From assembly GCA_000149265.1 (NCBI GenBank), contig CH002742.1:562940-626939 (forward strand): a DNA stretch of 64,000 nucleotides, given 5' to 3'. Shown piece after piece: positions 11,871 to 23,414 of the stretch. A model generated the notes under the pieces. The model was not told the DNA's origin, searched no databases, and saw nothing but the letters and a program-made list of their open reading frames with translations. Source of the stretch: Ciona savignyi. Its lineage: Eukaryota; Chordata; Ascidiacea; Phlebobranchia; Cionidae. A program made the position numbers and the translations under genes. The stretch's first letter is position 1. Each line of letters begins with the position of its first letter.

Positions 11871-12872
11871 TCACAAACATGATTTGCAGCTTGTGTTCTC
11901 AATTGAACCTAAAAACAAATAAATAAAATGTAATAATAAAACGAGGAGATAAATATAACAAGATTCCCTTACCGCGAAGACTTTTATTGTAGTCTTTCAG
12001 CAGTAAAAAAACCTTTGGACAATAAATGGTTAGTTTCGAAGTAATTGCCAGGTGAACGATATAAATTTAAAGGTCTAATCATGATAATATAGTCAAATAA
12101 CCCGTGCCCGAGGTCAAGTTGGTAAAATTTCGACCCCACATTGTGTGGGCTCAAATAGCAAGATAACTTTCAATGTTAAATGAAATTAAATAATTAAAAA
12201 ACAATTTTAACAAAACATTTTTATTTACCGTCCTCCATTTGTTCCAGTATACTGTAATGAAAAAAATTATTGTACACGAAATTACAAGTGTTTTAGTAGG
12301 CAATTTCGTCGTCTATCAGTCAAAGTTTTCGAAACTGATCGCTAGATAATTGGTTGTTTTCTAGGACTAGGCAATTAATCGACTTCGTATGAACCTAGTG
12401 AAATATTGTGCTTATATTGAAAGAATACCTCATTTTTATACAACCAACTGCAGTAGGGGCAATTCGACGCTAAGAGCGAAATAACTTGACGGTAGCTGTG
12501 TAAAACGCCCCTTCACGTAATTATGGAGTAATATAACGTACGATTACGCCACCTGTGTTTTATGAACAAGAATAAAACCTAAAAATCCCGTTCTATCCCA
12601 TTATACTACATCTATTCTTTAAATGTGAGCTTGGTAGATGGGTTACATAAACCATTGGTCTAACTAAGGGGTTTGTCTGGATATAATAAGTAACATTAAG
12701 TGGAGAAAGTTAATTACAGATAGTTTTTAAAATTTTCTCACGCTTTCTTTTGATTCCAGGTTCGTCGTCTTTCAATCGTGTTGGTTCTTCGACGCCCTGA
12801 TTCGACTTGACCAATCGCAATTGTAGCGAACTGCATGAGAACGAGAAGAAGTAGAATGAGCTTTGTGTCCAT
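11871..12872 (-). CDS. Secreted peptide precursor, paralog A (unknown family)
   Basis: Four exons keep frame on the minus strand: 12872-12742, 12251-12229, 11993-11973 and 11908-11871 (TGA), giving 70 residues. Residues 1-22 form a signal peptide (MDTKLILLLLVLMQFATIAI). The mature part begins QVES-GRRR, then ERRRTWNQKK, an acidic and polar stretch, and the terminus NTSCKSCL with two cysteines. All splice phases (2, 1, 1) and exon sizes 23, 21 and 38 are shared with paralogs B and C. A TATA box lies at 12917-12925 and a minus-strand AATAAA just past the stop (near 11860). The product is probably secreted. Gly plus three basic residues is the classic cleavage/amidation signal of peptide hormones, but in this copy only four residues precede it. 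A cationic defence peptide is an alternative. I do not recognise the family. Confidence 0.7.
12325..12500 (+). repeat. Old SINE remnant in intron 1 of peptide gene A
   Basis: The segment TTCGAAACTGATCGCTAG with the body that follows resembles a diverged member of the window's SINE family. Equivalent segments sit in intron 1 of paralog B (27075-27260) and C (30275-30440), so insertion preceded the duplications. Confidence 0.5.
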
Positions 12873-12916
12873 GTTGCCTTGAAGATAATTCAAATGAAAA
12901 GTTGATTGGTACTCTT

Positions 12917-12925
12917 GGTTTTATA
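12917..12925 (-). promoter_or_regulatory. TATA box of peptide gene A
   Basis: TATAAAACC on the minus strand lies about 45 bases upstream of the ATG, and is followed by a conserved ACCAATCAAC / ATTTGAATTATC leader. It is conserved in paralogs B and C. Confidence 0.6.
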
Positions 12926-13209
12926 AGTTTCGCTGCGCTTGTATAACGGATGTCGAGAAACGGAGGGCGTACCACGAAAAATCCATCCAGGAAACATTGT
13001 TTCCTTTGTCTCGCGTTGTCTATGTTTTCCATCATTCATTTCTTGTTCGGTACCGTTTTTGTTGCTGCCTCACAAGAAAAATGAACTATAGATCGCCAGC
13101 CTTGTGCCAACATATTGGTAAAACCCAACTTAATTGTACGTTTTATGTTTCTGCAAGTGTCACAGGAGTGTATATTATTTTTTTAAGACGCTTCATTTGC
13201 GGCTGCCAC

Positions 13210-13880
13210 TGTTAGATCAATTACTCGGGCTTGTTTCGTTTTTCTGAAATATAACTACAACCAATAAAAAATAAATAAAAACAGTTATTCATAAATTGAC
13301 CTTTTTTTACCAATCTATATTTGCTAGTACAATAGATGCAGTGACATTTGTCATTGTTTACATGTACGAAACCTTCACGACAAGCGGTTAAGAATGGTAC
13401 AACAGCCATACTCTTACATAAACTTACTTATTTTTATTACGTTGAGTCGAAAGTGTTTGGGTTATTTTTTTATACATTGGTGATTTATTGCTTGGCGGCA
13501 GGTACCATAAGAGCCCTTGCGATAAAACGCTTTATTGTGTAGGACTGCTGATTTTGTTTGCAGCCTCTCCCAGGGCAAGTGATGGTAGGATGCGAAATCA
13601 TTTGTGTTTATGTTTATTTGGTTTAAATCAGAGCTTCGTAACCTTTTTAGGTCGAAACACAATAAAAACGTACTAAATTTGACGGCATGTTGCAGTCAAA
13701 AGTGTACAATGTAATGTCTTCTGATGGCTATATACAATAAAACAGTTATATATGTTAAAATCACTAACTTTTAGACAGTAACAAACATGAAAAACAAATT
13801 TTCAAGTTTTTTTTTTATTGTTTATATCAAACATAATTTGCAGCTTGTGTTTTAAATTGAACCTTAAAAATAAATAAACA
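13210..13880 (-). pseudogene. Partial peptide-gene unit: exon 6/5 and broken exon 4
   Basis: Minus-strand 13409-13311 is a good copy of the cysteine-rich exon 5 (MAVVPFLTACREGF, then KCHCIYCTSKYRL before a GT donor). The exon 6 homolog near 13160-13215 is frameshifted. The exon 4 homolog near 13840-13875 has a stop after GSI. No exon 1-3 is present upstream, where a promoter-like block follows instead. I read this as a truncated unit. Confidence 0.5.
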
Positions 13881-13904
13881 TGTAGCAGTACCACCAGAGA
13901 TAAA

Positions 13905-14065
13905 TGTGATGAGAAGAACTATTCGTGGAGAGCCACCGAAAATATCATCTGTGACGAAACAAATGGTTTATCACGTGACTCGGTACAGGACACCAATCAC
14001 ATTCTCTATCCGTTATCCACAATCGTGATTGGTTGAGACGAAACTTGTTGCTCCGCCCATTTACG
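13905..14065 (+). promoter_or_regulatory. Promoter-like duplicated block, left half (split by insertion)
   Basis: The block contains CACGTG, CCAATC, its inverse GATTGG and CCGCCC within 160 bases. It is nearly identical to blocks at about 28330, 31330 and 34255. Its right half continues at 25946 beyond the hAT insertion. What it drives is not known. Confidence 0.45.
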
Positions 14066-14215
14066 CCTTAAAGCAGTGGTTCTTGATCATTTTGAACTCG
14101 TGGCGCACCCAAGACTAATAAAGAAACGAACGGGCGCACTTTGCACGGGGAGTCTACGGTGGCCCATAAGGGCAATCCTGAAATTTTATTTCAGTCTACA
14201 AAACTATTTCATAAT

Positions 14216-14900
14216 CGACAAAAATATTTTCAAATCGGCAAAAATATTTTCAAATCGGCAAAAATATTTTCAAATCGGCAAAAATATTTTCAAATCGGCA
14301 AAAATATTTTCAAATCGGCAAAACTCTTTTGCCGATCGGCAAAACTATTTTGACAATCGGCAAAACTTTTTTGTAGCCAATCGGCAAAACTTTTTTGCCG
14401 ATCGGCAAAACTATTTTGACAATCGGCAAAACTTTTTTGCCGATCGGCAAAACTCTTTTGTCAATCGGCAAAACTTTTTTGTAGCCAATCGGCAAAACTT
14501 TTTTGCCGATCCGCAAAACTTTTTTGTAGCCAATCGGCAAAACTTTTTTGCCGATCGGCAAAACTCTTTTGTAGCCAATCGGCAAAACTTTTTTGCCGAT
14601 CGGCAAAACTCTTTTGTCAATCGGCAAAACTTTTTTGTAGCCAATCGGCAAAACTTTTTTGCCGATCGGCAAAACTATTTTGTCAATCGGCAAAACTTTT
14701 TTGCCGATCGGCAAAACTTTTTTTGCATCCAATCGACAAAACTTTTTTGCAAATCGGCAAAACTATTTTCAAATCGGCAAAACTATTTCGCCGATCCGCA
14801 AATCTTTTTTGTAGCCAATCGACAAAACTATTTTGCCGATCGGCAAAACTTTTTAAGGAACCGCAAATCTTTAATTCACTGTTGACAAAAGTATTTTCGA
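14216..14900. repeat. Minisatellite of the left foldback arm
   Basis: Tandem copies of about 18-24 bases built on CAAAACTTTTTTGCCGATCGG with variants (GACAATCGG, GTAGCCAATCGG). Outer copies are CAAAAATATTTTCAAATCGG. The long open frames that run through it are repeat artefacts. Confidence 0.9.
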
Positions 14901-15488
14901 GTCGACAAATGTATTTTTGAGCCGGAAAAAGTAATTTTGACTTAGGTTAAAGAAACTGTCGTTAAAATCTTTACAAGGTTTGTCCAAGAAAACAACCGAC
15001 TTGTTGCTTACAGCGGCAAGTTTCTATCGGCCACCTTTAGGCTAAGGGTCCTGCGCGCCGCATCACTAAGCCAATCGTTCAGGCGACTAGGCTTCGAATT
15101 TATTTAACAATATTGTTTGTTTTTTTGTAAAGTTATTATCATACCAATAATGTACATGTATCATAAAGCTAAGCTACTCAACCGTCCAACTTCTACGAGG
15201 TCGAATATCAAATGGGGAGAGAATTAAGCGATAATAGCAAAAAAGAAAGGATATAGTAGTTCTGCATGAAACAATGAGATAGCCTACAGCCAATCAGAAC
15301 CACCACAGTTTTTACTATGTTGAACATGCTTCATATATTTTTGTCAACGACAAGTAAGTAGTTGAAGACTAGTAAACGTGTTCGCTTTGCTATTGTTTGA
15401 CGCCGAAAACACAATAAACAAAAATTAAACTGGTTTATTTTTGAAACATTGGCAAACTACACAACTGATTGCTGAATTGGTTTTATTT

Positions 15489-15754
15489 TTAACACAAACC
15501 AAACCCAATCCCACAGGTAACAGCAGTTAGAAAAGCAGAAAGCATGGTGTCATCAAAATTAATGTGTACAGGAAGCGTAACACTCAATGCACAAGTGCTT
15601 ACAGACGGCAAACACTGACACTTAGTTCCCCCAATAGAGATTGGACAACCATGTTTGTACTGAACAGAAAGAGGATACGGCAAATCCAGAGGTGTTCTGT
15701 TTTGACAACCAGTTAAAAAATTGACCAATTGGTGAAAACTCACTGGACAATCAT
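15489..15754 (-). CDS. Open exon inside foldback copy 1, unknown product
   Basis: A minus-strand exon follows a TATTTTACAG acceptor and encodes a cysteine-rich stretch (DDCPVSFHQLVNFLTGCQN, CPISIGGTKCQCLP). A preceding exon near 16035-16105 (CYVWYSRRFVDFIERCYNE) joins in frame. The 3' end is frameshifted relative to copy 2, so the termini differ (GIGFGLC here). I do not recognise a transposase motif. It may be an element-borne gene or a captured host fragment. Confidence 0.4.
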
Positions 15755-16744
15755 CTGTAAAATATAACAGAATTATATATATCAGCAACAAAACAGATAA
15801 TTTCCAACAGAATATCTGATCCTGTGCTACAATCCCAGGTTGCAAGTGTATTTATATTTGCACTAGAGTTGGCAACATAGAGGGCAAAATGTATATTTAT
15901 ACAGCAACATTAACTTAGGTTTATTTTAAGACAAGATGGGTAGAACATTAAAGAGAAAATGAAAAGAACAAGAAATGAACAAACAAATGATCATGTATCT
16001 ATTTTATCAAAATAAATTAAAAATATTGTTCCTACCTTCATTGTAACACCTCTCAATGAAGTCAACAAAGCGCCTACTATACCAGACATAGCAGAACGGG
16101 ACTTCTAGTTACAAAAAAACGCGCAATTCCAGCAGCAACAAAACTTTCTTCCAGCTTAAAGTTGTAATCCACTTTTACGTTATATTATAACCAAAATTTA
16201 AGGATTTTAAAATGTATTATACAGTAGACAGTTAACTTGTAAAATTTACTTCTATATATTATGGAAAATAGTACTAAAACACATGACACAATTCAAATTA
16301 ACTGCAGAAAATATTACTATAAATTACTTTAAAAAACTCCCTTTAAAAACATATTACATGAAGGAGATATTGCGCAACTCGTGATAACAATGGCATTGTT
16401 ACGATTCTCATTTATAATATTAATCCTCAAGTGTAAACAAATGACGTATAGTGATTTCAATGTAAGCTACGTCGCATGTTCGACCTCGTAGAAGTTGGAC
16501 GGTTGAGTTACAAAAAACTATATTGTTAAATAAATCGAAATACAATTGCCCGGCATCATAAAGCTAAGCCTAGTTGCCCGGACGGTTGGCTTACTGATGG
16601 CGCGCAGGACCGTTGTTTTGTGTCCTTTGACAAACCTTGCAAAGACATTTAACGGCATTTGCTTAAAACCTAATCAAAATTACTATTCCGGCTCAAAAAT
16701 ACATTTGTCGACTCGAAAATACTTTTGTTGACAGTGAATAAAAG

Positions 16745-17460
16745 ATTTGCCGTTGCTAAAAAAGTTTTGCCGATCGACAAAATAGTTTTGCCGATTGTCA
16801 AAAGAGTTTTGCCGATTGGCTACAAAAAAGTTTTGCCGATTGTCAAAATAGTTTTGCCGATCGGCAAAAAAGTTTTGCCGATTGGCTACAAAATAGTTTT
16901 GCCGATCGACAAAATAGTTTTGCCGATCGTCAAAATAGTTTTGCCGATTGTCAAAATAGTTTTGCCTATCGGCAAAAGAGTTTTGCCGATCGGCAAAAAA
17001 GTTTTGCCGATTGGCTACAAAAAAGTTTTGCCGATCGGCAAAAGAGTTTTGCCGATTGTCAAAAGAGTTTTGCCGATTGGCAAAAAAGTTTTGCCGATTG
17101 TCTACAAAAAAGTTTTGCCGATTGGCTACAAAAAAGTTTTGCCGATCGGCAAAAGAGTTTTGCCGATTGTCTACAAAAAAGTTTTGCCGATTGGCCACAA
17201 AAAAGTTTTGCCGATCGGCAAAAAAGTTTTGCCGATTGTCTACAAAATAGTTTTGCCGATCGGCAAAAAAGTTTTGCCGATTGGCTACAAAAAAGTTTTG
17301 CCGATTGTCAAAATAGTTTTGCCGATCGGCAAAAAAGTTTTGCCGATTGGCTACAAAAAAGTTTTGCCGATCGGCAAAAAAGTTTTGCCGATTTGAAAAT
17401 ATTTTTGCCGATTTGAAAACATTTTTGCCGATTTGAAAATATTTTTGTCGATTATGAAAT
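16745..17460. repeat. Minisatellite of the right foldback arm
   Basis: Inverted counterpart of the left-arm repeat (units on GTTTTGCCGATCGGCAAAA). Unit number and order differ from the left arm. Confidence 0.9.
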
Positions 17461-17695
17461 AGTTTTGTAGACTGAAATAAAATTTCAGGATTGCCCTTAT
17501 GGGCCACCGTATGTAATCTAGGGAACGGATATTGAATTTAAATATAAAATTATTTTTTAACCATATTTTATATTTAAATTTATTTTTTCTCGATTCTACA
17601 GTTTTGTCATGTTAACCTTAAATCATAAAGACATAAAAGCAATAAATTTTTATTGCACAGAGCAACAATATTACAGTTGTTTATAATCGTTTCAG

Positions 17696-20600
17696 ATGGA
17701 TGAACTATCACCTCGCAAATTCCGCCAAGTACCAGGCCAAAACTGGAGGGAAAAAAATCAAGAACTTCAACGCTGACATCAAGGACTCCATCGCCTACGC
17801 TTGCTTGTTGGAGCAAATTCAACCAGTTGATGAGGAGACAATCAATACGAGTTGATGCCACCGATTACCGCTACTATTGAGGTTGGAGGAAACATGTTTA
17901 AAAAATGTTAAAACTTAAAACTTAACATTTGCAAAGCATACATACAGACATAAATGGTTAAAATAATTTTTTTTTAAATATCGGGAAAAAATAATCACTT
18001 TCCATAAGTTAAATTTTCTACACCTTACTAGGTTTACAATATGTTATTTCAAATAAAAAAGTTTTAGGCTTTTCCTACTTGCAAAAGTAAAACAAGGAAA
18101 TAAAGATAGATTGACAAGGAACTGCACATTGTTAAACCTAGTGCAGGAAGTAGACTTGGGCATTAAAGTTAGTTTCTGTACTTCCGTCTTTAGTTTTGCA
18201 CTTAAAAACGTAATACAACACATTTTTTTGTAAGTCACGGTGAACTATTCCTTCCTGCAAACACACAAGTATCAGGATCTCATTTTGGAACTTTACTTTT
18301 ACAAACTTATGACTAAATTTTGGAAATTTGAATCTAATTAAATACAATTCTAGTTAAAATGTTTTTTAGAGTATTAGCGATAAGTTATTCATTTATATCT
18401 GAATGTTCTGAAGTTTTTTTTTTAAAGTACTGTGACCTGTCAGGATTGGTTGGGAATAACATCCCTGTAGTTCACTCATCTACCTTTTTATACAATCTTT
18501 TGAGGTGACAAAATTTAGATCCAAAATGCATGTTGTTACTTTGCAGCCAGGGGGGGCATTTTGTCCTGTTCTCCTTTCTGAATTAAATGCAATATCCTTT
18601 TTGTCCTGTTAATCCATAATATACATGTTCTTACTTGGTCTATTTGTGCTGTTCTTATTTCTAAATTAAATGCAATCTCTAGGTGAAAAGCAACACAGAC
18701 AGAGCTGAGAGGATGCTTGAAGAGGCAGACCGCATGAACTGCAGGGAGTTTGTCACCGCAAAGGACATTGTAAAAGGGAACACCAAGCTGAACATGGCTT
18801 TTGTTGCAAATCTGTTTAACACCCATCCTGCCCTTGTCGCAAGGGACATTGAGGAAATAGAGGGTAGGCTTTTATTTTGTAATGTACATACTTAATTGGG
18901 GTAGAGGCTTAGTTGTGCCTTTGTATAAGATGCAAGAGTTAAAGTGATTTGTATTTGCGCTTAAATTGATAATAGTCTGTTTTCTACTATATTCAATAGG
19001 GTCAAAAGTAAAGTAATTTAGCGAGTCACTTTTGGATTCTTAACTGTTTGCTGAGATATAGTTTTTTTTACATAATGGCATGATTGGGTAGCTTGTTATA
19101 ATGCCAGCTAAAAATTTAAGATATTAACACTGACCACTTTCTAGTCGCACTAGACACTGCATTTTAAAATAAATGTTGCCTGAAAAAATTCGAAGCTTAG
19201 TGTATTTTATGACAAAACATTACAATGGGCTAATCTATTTGCATTATTTAATAAAATATATAAAAAAATTTAATATAAAAAGACCTTCCCGAGTTTAAGT
19301 TGGAAATGTTCTTATCTGATTTAATTTGCTTTGTAAAGTTTTTTTGGCTGCCATGATCAACTGAAAAAAGTTCTAATTTGATAAAAATGTTAAACAATAT
19401 TGTTTAATGGATGAAATAGTTGTTTAGTTATTACTTATCCATCCATTATTGCTTTATCTATGAACAATTTAAAGCTACCAATGTTGCTTTAAAATCATTA
19501 GAAAAATGAAAAAAGTTATTTCTTTAATACTAATACACATATAATATTAATATCGATATACATATAATAGGCTCTTATATTTGAATATATTAAATTCAAA
19601 CTTTGACATGAGACAGCTCATTTTATTTGCCTTAAATTTGCATTTCGGTTTCAATCCTGACGTAATTACTTCCTGTGTTTGCTCCGTTCGGTTTATGTCC
19701 TTTTGTTTGGTTTCATGGAAATGATTAGCCCACAGAGAGCCTGAATTAAAGTTCTCCGAAAACGGTTGCATATCTAATTTGGGAATGTCTGTTCGTTGCC
19801 TGTCATCAGCTACACCTCTTTTATTCCAGTAGTTTTAACACTTTCACTTTAATTGTCCTATTTGTTACACCATATTTATTCAGGAACATGTTGTGCCTTG
19901 TAAATTTATGTATGTTTGAGTTCCTGACCATTTTCAGTTTAGTTTGAAATAGGTTTAATTTACGTTGTACAGTATTATACACTGGTCATATAAATACCAA
20001 TTAAGTAGAAATATTTTAACTTTTCTTCCATTAATCTTTGTTTAAAATTTACTATTTTTACACAAAGCCAAGTGTATGTTTTTTGGAGGTAAAAGCAATT
20101 AACCATTATTACAACCTAAAACAGATAAATTAAAAAAGTAATAAAACAACCTAATGAAAACAGTAGTTTTATCATATGCAGTGTTATTGTGATTTAGAAT
20201 CTAAATGCAACCATTGTTGTATGAACTTTCGGTGTGGATTTCACTGAAATTTATCATGAATTGTCATATTCATCATATCCTCCTGATAAATATACGGTCT
20301 CAGGACTTTAAATTATCCATCATTTTGTTTTAACAGAGGAAGACCGAGAAGTGAAAACCTTCAGGAACTGGATGAACAGTTTAGGGGTTTCCCCACGTGT
20401 AAATAAGTTCACAAGGTACAAATCAAATCCAATAATTATATTTCATGCTGGATTTCATTATAATTCTTCATTTTTTAATCGTCATTTCACTGTTGATAGG
20501 ATTAAAGTATTTGTTAAAAATCCTTTTTGAATACATATCAGTATTGTTATTTGTCATCAAACTAATTTGATTCCACTACACATTTATGAATCTTAACCAA

Positions 20601-23314
20601 AAATAGTCTGGAGAAATTATTCAACTGTTCATTTCTAAAAATAGAAATTAAATATTAATATTATATAAGAAATCAAACTAATTTAATCACACCACAAATA
20701 TTATGAATCTAAACCAAAAATGGTCTGGGGAAATTATTCAGCCATTCATTTATAAAAATAGAAATTAAATACAACAGTTGGTTCTTTGTGTACGGCAATA
20801 TTTACATAGTTTTACAATTGTTTTGTGACGGTGCAAAATATTCGGTTGATGTGAATTCCTCTGTTTTTGTAGGGATCTAAACGATGGTCTTGTGCTCCTG
20901 CAACTCTACCAGCAAGTGGCTGGCCCTGACTGTGTGGACTGGTCAAAGGTTACCCAACCCCCATACAAACGTAGGTGCATTTTATTAATAAAGACTTAAT
21001 AGAATCGAAAATATGTTTACCTGTTAAAAAGGAAGCGCAAAGGACATTGTTTTAAAAGCAATTGTTAGAATACAACATGACAGCATTCTTTGCTTTACAG
21101 TATGCTGTACATAGCCAAGACGTTGCTTTCTATTTTTGTTTAACCCATGTTTCCACTGTGTTTGGTAAACAACATAAAATACTTACCCAAAGATGCAAGT
21201 GAACTGGTAGTTTCTGCCTTTCTGTTATGTGCGCTGTAAATCCGTGAGATAGAATTCAAGTTTACAAGTGTTTAAGCCACTATGATAGAAACTTTTATAA
21301 AATATTCTTCTATTTGCTGTCATATTTCCTATGAAAACCTGATCAATTGATTCTTCCAGCACCTGCACAGTTCAAGAAAAGGGCCAACTGTCAGTACGCT
21401 ATTGATCTTGCAAAAACCTTGGGATTCAAGATTGTCAACATTGATGGCAACGACATCTTTAATGAGCAACGAAAATTAACGCTTGCCGTTGTATGGCAAG
21501 TCATGAGAGCGTAAGTTTTATTTGATAATCAGGATTTGCTAAATTTCTGTTCTTTTAGTTTCATTGCAATAAAAGGAAATATGTGTTTTGTTTCCATTAA
21601 TATATTTCTAATTAAAAACCATGATGTACTAAAACGACTGGTGTGTCTTCCTTTTTCTTTTTTTGTACCACAACGTAACCCTGGAGTTCTCTTTCTGTGC
21701 ATAAAGTATTTTTGAAAAGTAGCGTTACAGGCTAGCAATCATAATGATGTGAAAAGCCGCTTATCAGGCCACACAATCGCAAATGAGAACAAACAATCGC
21801 ACTGTATTCCCAGAAATGAAAATTTTAGAGTTTAATCTCCAAATTCACCATTAAACCATGACCCAGCACCCATTATGCCCACTAAATCCTGTAGACATTG
21901 TTTTTGGTATTCATTACCCCCGAACCTCATTCAAACAGATACACGTTTAAAATCCTCGAGCGGATTAGTGAGGATGGAAGCAAGATCAAGGACCAGGAGA
22001 TCATGGACTGGGTCAACCAGAAACTAGAAAGTTCCGGAAAGGAATCCAGACTTGTCAGTTTCAAGGTAAATTGCTGTCCAATCACTTTTTTTAAATAGCA
22101 AAGTACTTTGAGATCAACAATCCACTCCTTTGTATAATCCCACAAGGAGTATTTATCTTGTGGTTGCTGCTATTTCACTCCGGATTAAAGGATGCAGGTG
22201 GAGAAGAAATGAGTGGTTATACCAAGAATATTCTAATTTTTAAAAGAAAAATAAGGTTTTTCGATGAGTTTCCCAATCTAATTTTATTCCACAACCTCGT
22301 GAATGGGAAAACCAAGGGGGTTAACACACGGGTAATTGTCAGATCACCTTGCGCCCATCGTCGGGTTACCGGAGCTATTGCAGTGTGTTGTATATGATAG
22401 ACACGTTCCTTCAATTTGGTAGAACCCATTAATCCGCTGGGTTCAGGCAATGTTGGTAAAGTGCCTTGCCCAAGGACACAACCGACTAGCTAGCGACCAG
22501 TTTCGCACCTACACCCTTTCGATTGAAAGGCAACACACTTAACCGGTAGACCAATGGGCCTGACGAGAATGTGTTATATCACATTTGAGGCAATGTATAA
22601 CATAGATTTGCAGTAACACCATTTTACACCTTGTACCTACAGGATTCAAGTATTTCCAGCTCACTCGTTGTGATCGACCTGATTGACGCCATTGTTCCTG
22701 GCTCCATCAACTACGAAGTGGTGACTCCTGGAGTGGAGGAGGAGGATATGAGGAGCAATGCAAAGTAAGCTGGCTGGAGTTGTCTCATATGCCTAAAGTT
22801 TCGGTGCTGTGTACAAAATTGAAACGTTTTTTTAAAAAACAGGAAAAAACCGAAGTAAAATCAAAATGTGTCCCCTTCGAGTAAAAAGGAACCCATAATT
22901 AATTATAAGTCATTTTAAACATATTTCTTTTACATACCTGCTCTTAAAATGCTTTAAAGGTAAAAAAACAGGATTTCATTTGTTTCCATAACTTTATGCA
23001 TATACCTATACTACACTTGACTAAGAGGCTAAAGTGCATGTTGTATATTAAGTAAATTCAAATAAAGCGATTAAAAAGTTACTGTAGATTGAATATACAG
23101 TACATTGCTAGCCCGAGTCGTTCTGACGAAAACTTATGTTATAATATAAAGCGCTCTAGTGTCCTATCAACCTGGATAAAATGAGTCTTTCGGAAATTTT
23201 TTTTTCGGAAGTATAACCGGCTTTATGTTCTCAGATACGCGATATCCATGGCTCGAAAGATTGGCAGTCGCATCTACGCTCTGCCAGAGGATTTGGTGGA
23301 CCGCAACGCAAAGA
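17696..23314 (+). CDS. Plastin/fimbrin, internal exons (CH-domain region), truncated both ends
   Basis: Plastin is a cytoplasmic actin-bundling protein with EF-hands and four CH domains. Exons seen are 17696-~17850 ([14 protein letters not shown]), 18683-18863 ([12 protein letters not shown]), 20337-20415 ([10 protein letters not shown]), 20873-20970 ([18 protein letters not shown]), 21360-21510 ([13 protein letters not shown]), 21939-22065, 22643-22764 ([13 protein letters not shown]) and 23235-23314 ([16 protein letters not shown]). From 18683 on they keep frame and cover the second to fourth CH domains. The first exon has no clear donor: its frame meets TGA at 17853, so that junction is unresolved. 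The EF-hands and first CH domain are absent, and the last exon is lost in the gap. The segment lies between two foldback copies, which suggests it does not belong at this locus. Confidence 0.9.
22290..22560 (-). mobile_element. tRNA-derived SINE in a plastin intron
   Basis: Reverse orientation. The tRNA-like head (GGTCTACCGGTTAAGTG, AGGTGCGAAAC) lies near 22500-22555 and the body near 22300-22490. The tail has lost its TATCC repeats. Confidence 0.8.
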
Positions 23315-23414
23315 NNNNNNNNNNNNNNNNNNNNNNNNNNNNNNNNNNNNNNNNNNNNNNNNNNNNNNNNNNNNNNNNNNNNNNNNNNNNNNNNNNNNNN
23401 NNNNNNNNNNNNNN
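23315..23414. other. Assembly gap (100 N)
   Basis: Exactly 100 Ns, a common placeholder for unknown length. The left side ends in a plastin exon; the right side begins inside a foldback element. Confidence 0.99.

Larger units (their letters stand above)
14155..17511. mobile_element. Foldback-type transposon, copy 1
   Basis: The terminal inverted repeats start TACGGTGGCCCATAAGGGC and end in its complement at 17511. The arms extend inward to about 15210 and 16475: a minisatellite (14216-14900 and 16745-17460), then shared blocks including CGTCCAACTTCTACGAGGTC. The centre holds a small minus-strand open frame. Long inverted arms made of tandem subrepeats are the hallmark of FB/TU-type foldback elements. 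The left flank is GGAGTC but the right flank is TGTAATC, so this copy has no matching target duplication. Confidence 0.8.

Noticed and set aside
14216-14900. CRISPR-like spaced repeats
   Set aside because: Units are contiguous and diverged with no unique spacers, and the genome is eukaryotic.
14076-17507. Long open frames of 140-274 codons with NRQNFFAD or KKVLPIG repeats
   Set aside because: They run through the minisatellite arms on both strands with no stop because the unit lacks stop codons in several frames; there is no start context, splice support or family.
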